Assembly (NCBI GenBank): GCA_029168955.1
Contig: JAPDOI010001430.1
Location: forward strand, 117,510 to 181,509
Direction: 5' to 3'
DNA length: 64,000 nt
Source: Aplectana chamaeleonis
Lineage: Eukaryota > Nematoda > Chromadorea > Rhabditida > Cosmocercidae
Within the stretch, counting starts at the first letter, position 1. Each line of letters starts with the position of its first letter. The notes beneath the pieces are model-generated. The model saw nothing but the letters and a program-made list of their open reading frames with translations. It was not told the DNA's origin and searched no databases. The position numbers and the translations under genes are program-made. Positions 59,865 to 64,000 of this stretch are shown piece by piece.

Positions 59865-61636
59865 TGTGGAGCTGAGCTCCATGGTTATCTCCATAGGGTG
59901 CCTCTCCCTCTGCGATGTAAACGAGAGACGCAAAGATTTACTGAACCAACAATGGGGTTTATCTGAACCGGCCTGGCTGGCTTTACAGAGCAAGTATAGT
60001 TACCAAATCTGATATATTATTAGGCGCAGAAATTTCTCGGAGATTTCTGAAACAACTACATCCAAAGATCCGTCTCTAAGGGGAAATTGTGATTTATAAA
60101 GATCAGGTAAGTGTTTTTAAACTTCTGTTCTGGAAACACCTGAGAAAAAATATGACTAAAGACAGCTCATAGGAAATTTTTCATGGCTTTGGCAGATCAT
60201 TTCATTAGGAATAGAAAATGTTAAAAGGTGATCAATTAATTAAGAAAATAATTTTCCAAAATTAATAATCAGATGCAAAAAATATTCAATGCAAAAAAGA
60301 GGATTGAAGAAACGTTGAATTTCAGTTGCAGATTTTAGAGGAGGAAACCTTCACCACTTCCCACTCAGGTATCTTAAGCAACCCTCACTTGCCGAACCGC
60401 TATCTTCCGCCCCCTTACGAGCCTATGGCTACAAACTTCCTTTGTGCGCATTCAAGCCGTTGAGCTCCGTAAAAGCACGAACAGCTGAAAGCAGATACAA
60501 GACTTGCATACTCAGTCAGTATTTAATCGCAATCACATTCACATATTGCCGCCGTTAGTATCGTTCTTGGGATTTCGCACTAGGCTTCCCGCTAAGGTTG
60601 CTCCCAGCGTGACTGCTTATTGTGAGGTTATGGTGGTTATGGTCGAACCATGGTTTGAGCCGACGATACAAGCGTCACTTCGATTTGAAGCCGCCGAATT
60701 GCCGACAAAAAAACGTGATCAGTACTCAGATCGGGCAGAAGTGAGGAGAGTGACTGTCGGCACCTCTCGCGAAAGGAACCAATGAAATAGTCATTCAGGT
60801 AAGGATTGTGGTTAACCCAGGCACACTGAATATTCCACTTTGCGGAGCATATATTCGATTCTGAGAACCTTTGAGGGAGACGGGAAATTCGGACACTCTT
60901 GTTAAAAAATTTATGACGTGATGCAGCGCAGTTTCAACAGGTTTCAACTATGCGTTCCACAAATCACCTACAGTTGATTTCGAATTCATAACTCCTAGGT
61001 CCTGCGCCATTGTAACTAAAGCGTCCTTGATGAAATACGAACCAGTGTGTTAACTGCACACCGCCGCAGTGAGATACGCGACCGAAACTTGCCGATTATG
61101 CGTGCGGTCGCACCTCGTGCTCATACTTGTGCTAGGTAGTCTGGAGATAAGATTATTTATCAAAAGTCGAAGATTACTAGGAATAACCGGAAAATGCATT
61201 CGAAATAAGATAGTCATCCTATCGCAGGATATCTAGCATAAGTGAGCAGGCGACGCGCGACCTCGCGCAGCAGGTGAGGCACGATCGCGTAGCTCATCGC
61301 GGCTGTGTCAGAGTTTATGCGCGTTTGACTCATAGGCCGGGATCATACTTTCCGCCGCGAGCGCTACAGCGTCAGTGCATAACAGACATATCGATTTTCG
61401 GGCAATATTGATGGTAAACATTGCGTCATGGTGATGATAGTATTCCACAGGTTCACTCCGCTGGTGTTGTATCCCAAGTTTGAGGTAATTCCTGGTGCAT
61501 CCATGTCCACGCTATGGCAAATCACCCTTTATCTGTGACAGAAAGGGCAATCAACATATGCTAGAATTCCGCTGGATTTTTGAGAGGCTATTCATGTCCA
61601 CTTTTTCTCCTATTATGTTTTAAATATGGAATCAGT
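59865..61636. other. Unassigned DNA
   Basis: No recognised gene; the best ORF (60,504-60,785, plus, 93 codons) has no motif. GC-rich text at 61,240-61,400 is unassigned. Confidence 0.4.
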
Positions 61637-62886
61637 TTAAAGGCATCGTTCATTGATGGATTTCTGTTTTCGAGTTTTTTTATATAATGAGAGCTCTAGT
61701 ACCCAGTATGACAGCTACGTTCAGAAAAGCGCGAAAAAATCACTGCAAACCCCTTTTTCATACCGAAAATATCTCTATCGAATTTCGAGAAAAGAAGAGT
61801 CAATCGTTAGAGATCACTGTTTTGACCAACGACCTCACGATCAAATGGAGTTTATCTTTCTTTCAAGTGATTTGTGGAGAAGGAAACTCAGACAGTCGGG
61901 GCATAGTACGTCGAGACAATACCGTTAGCGGTACGCCAAGGCAAACCTGGCGTATTAACGCTCGTTACGTGCAGGAGTTGCTGGTTGCGGCAGCATATCC
62001 TTGCCAACGTATGCTGGCGTACTAACGCTCATTATCGACAGAATTTGGACTTTCAAATTCTCCTTACCGGTGTTAACAGTAATTCTTGTCACGGCCAGCA
62101 GCAAGGAGGCCATCCTCGCCGCGGGCCGCAACGAGGACATCATCTTGGCCACGGTCCACTACGGGGAGGCTTCCCTCGCGATGGCCCATGGGGATGATTC
62201 GCTAAACGTTCAAAATTAAGGTCCGAAAAGTGACACGAGGTCATCTCCTCGGACTGGCCTCAATCGGCCAACTACCCCCTCGGTGAGACTGGCCGCCCTA
62301 TATGCCCGCCGCCGTCGTATAAGAGGATGCTGCAGTGTTCATTCGTATCAGACAAATCAATGGAGGAGAGTGGCAGCAGACACTAGGAGAGAGGGGCTGG
62401 CAATAGCACGCGTGCCACGATAAACAAAGCGTTAGTACGCCAGCACAAGCAGCAGGAGCTCCTGGTCGTTGCCAGCATATCCTGCTGTTACCAGCAGCTA
62501 CAGCACAGGTGCTGCCGATCCCTTTGTGCCGGCGTACTAACGGTATTGTGCCGACGTACTAAGCCCCGACTGTCCGAGAAAGGTTAATCGACGAGTGTAG
62601 AAAAGTCATTCTTCACGTAGTTGTATAGTATAATCCATCAACTTCCCCTCAGTTGTACTGTATCAATTATTGATCAGTTACTTATATAATGGCTGACAGC
62701 AAATTGTGCCAGATGACTGACTGGCGGCCGGCATTTTTTGACGGAATTTGAGACATTCTACCTCATTTATCTTCACAATAAGCCGTTTTTAACCGAACAA
62801 CCCCTCCCGACGTTCTTAGATGGGCCCAGAAAATCATTCGAACCGAAAAAACGGTAAGTGGTTTTCAGCGCGTATGATGCCTTTAA
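61637..62886. mobile_element. Probable TTAA MITE split by another element
   Basis: Left end TTAAAGGCATCGTTCATTGA, right end GCGCGTATGATGCCTTTAA. The right 200 bp (62,690-62,886) match the right half of the 32,012-32,464 element (AACGGTAAGTGGTTTTCAGC). The centre is occupied by an unrelated TIR element at 61,887-62,578. Whether the two ends belong together is uncertain. Confidence 0.5.
61887..62578. mobile_element. 692-bp element with about 42-bp TIRs
   Basis: Left CTCAGACAGTCGGGGCATAG then TACGTCGAGACAATACCGTT; right AACGGTATTGTGCCGACGTA then CTAAGCCCCGACTGTCCGAG; about nine in ten positions pair. Inside, GCTGGCGTACTAACG-type blocks and CAGCAG/CTGCTG tracts recur. No transposase and no certain target duplication. 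Confidence 0.7.
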
Positions 62887-64000
62887 TGCACGGCTTGGAA
62901 ATGAACGTAGGAGTCTTGAAATTCCCACGGTCTAATTCTGAGTATTTTCAGACGGTGTAGAGGCACAAGTGATCTTTATCTCATCTAAAACAACTGCGTG
63001 CAGAACCTTTTTTGTACTTTTCATATTTTGATGTTCGACTTTCACAATATGCGTGTGAAAAAAAAATAAAATTAGTCGTGGCACACTACTATTTATCGAA
63101 CCGTAAGCGTAACAAAGTCACAGCAAGAGAATTTATAGCCCAATTTGCTGACGAAATCACGAAATTCACTGAAGCTACTGGATATCACGCGATCTCTGCC
63201 TGTTCATGCGTCTATCAGGTGAACCTTCGCTAGCTGAGTTTGCAAATAGCGCAGCCATGCAATCTCGTCGACATTCCCATACTTTAATCGCCGTACCAAA
63301 AATGTTGTTGGTGGCTTCTCTGAGGAACAGTCATCATGCTAGGGTAGAGCTGCCCTACGGACTTTGGACAAATGTTAATAATCAACATGAAGGGTCCTTC
63401 TGATCACTTTCCGCAGTTTCCTATCCATACACATATGTCTTCTTTGGATGAAAAGTGACAAGAAAGGTATCACATCACATATGTTCCCTAATGAAAATCC
63501 TGAACTTGTTGTCGTAATCATTTCAAATATGTATATGTCTATGTACCTGAACCTGGAAGTGAAATCTATAGCAACTGTTAGTTTTGGTTTTATAGTTTGC
63601 AACCACAGGTCTCATCCATTTCATTGCTGTCAAGAAGAAAAATGAGCAACCTATGCGTCCATAATTTCACTAATTGGAAACATCCACCTGTTCATACCTA
63701 AGCGATAGCGTTTAATGAATCCTTCCAAAGTCTTGTAAAGGAAAACCAATTCTAGCCTTCACAGGAGCTTTCGGAGAAACTACGGAAGGCCGGAGTATTA
63801 ATTTTGTTAGTTGATGTTAACAACCCTCCTAGAGCGGCTGATCGCAGTTGCTATCTAAGGACATATTGCAGCAGCTATAGAGGTAGCTGTGGTAATCCAC
63901 GATCGGCTGGGTTGACCTCGTGAAGGTTGGCATGGCTGAAGGGTTCACAACATACAGTCTGTGTCAGCACAAAATTGTCTTTGTTCGTTCGCGTACGTGT
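62887..64000. other. Unassigned DNA at the window end
   Basis: One plus-strand ORF (63,012-63,233) reads EKKIKLVVAHYYLSNRKRNK then VTAREFIAQFADEI, which looks protein-like in composition, but I cannot assign it. Nothing else recognised. Confidence 0.4.

Overview
This window looks like repeat-packed intergenic DNA from a nematode. I found no convincing host gene in 64 kb. What can be read is a set of mobile elements in different stages of decay. The nematode assignment rests on the element spectrum (RTE-type and CR1-like LINEs, a Penelope-like element, a mariner remnant, many TTAA-bounded MITEs) and on three 22-nt stretches matching the nematode SL1 spliced leader at 18-20 of 22 positions. A strongylid-like species is a guess.

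Layout. 1-7,240: small inverted-repeat elements and unassigned DNA. 7,254-10,528: a full-length but frameshifted RTE retrotransposon inside an 11-bp target-site duplication. 12,035-13,400: two inverted copies of a tRNA-derived SINE, one split by a TTAA MITE. 13,890-21,600: two minus-strand CR1-like LINEs, the younger (17,191-21,111) inserted in the endonuclease region of the older with a 6-bp AGACAT duplication. 21,744-24,535: palindromic MITEs, one with a second MITE inside it. 24,765-27,070: a 42-bp minisatellite (about 55 units, with higher-order structure), then CA and CACACC microsatellites to 27,470. 27,700-35,760: a mosaic of MITEs, several nested. 39,291-51,780: the most unusual object, a 12.5-kb structure with inverted arms of about 2.6 kb. 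Its 7-kb loop carries a decayed Penelope-like element whose GIY-YIG endonuclease lies N-terminal of the reverse transcriptase. Both arms carry a tandem pair of heat-shock-element-like sequences at the same spacing. 51,781-64,000: unassigned DNA with more TTAA MITEs, an internally deleted mariner, a tRNA-like sequence, and a MITE with SL1-like ends.

The genes do not form a host pathway. They belong to separate mobile elements. LINE/RTE machinery (APE endonuclease plus RT) and PLE machinery (GIY-YIG plus RT) mediate target-primed insertion. The MITEs have no transposase here and would need one supplied elsewhere; for the TTAA families a piggyBac-type enzyme is the natural candidate. Every RT copy is interrupted by frameshifts, often at homopolymers or dinucleotide runs, so none looks able to move by itself.

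All comparisons were made by eye. Boundaries without a stated duplication or TTAA are approximate.
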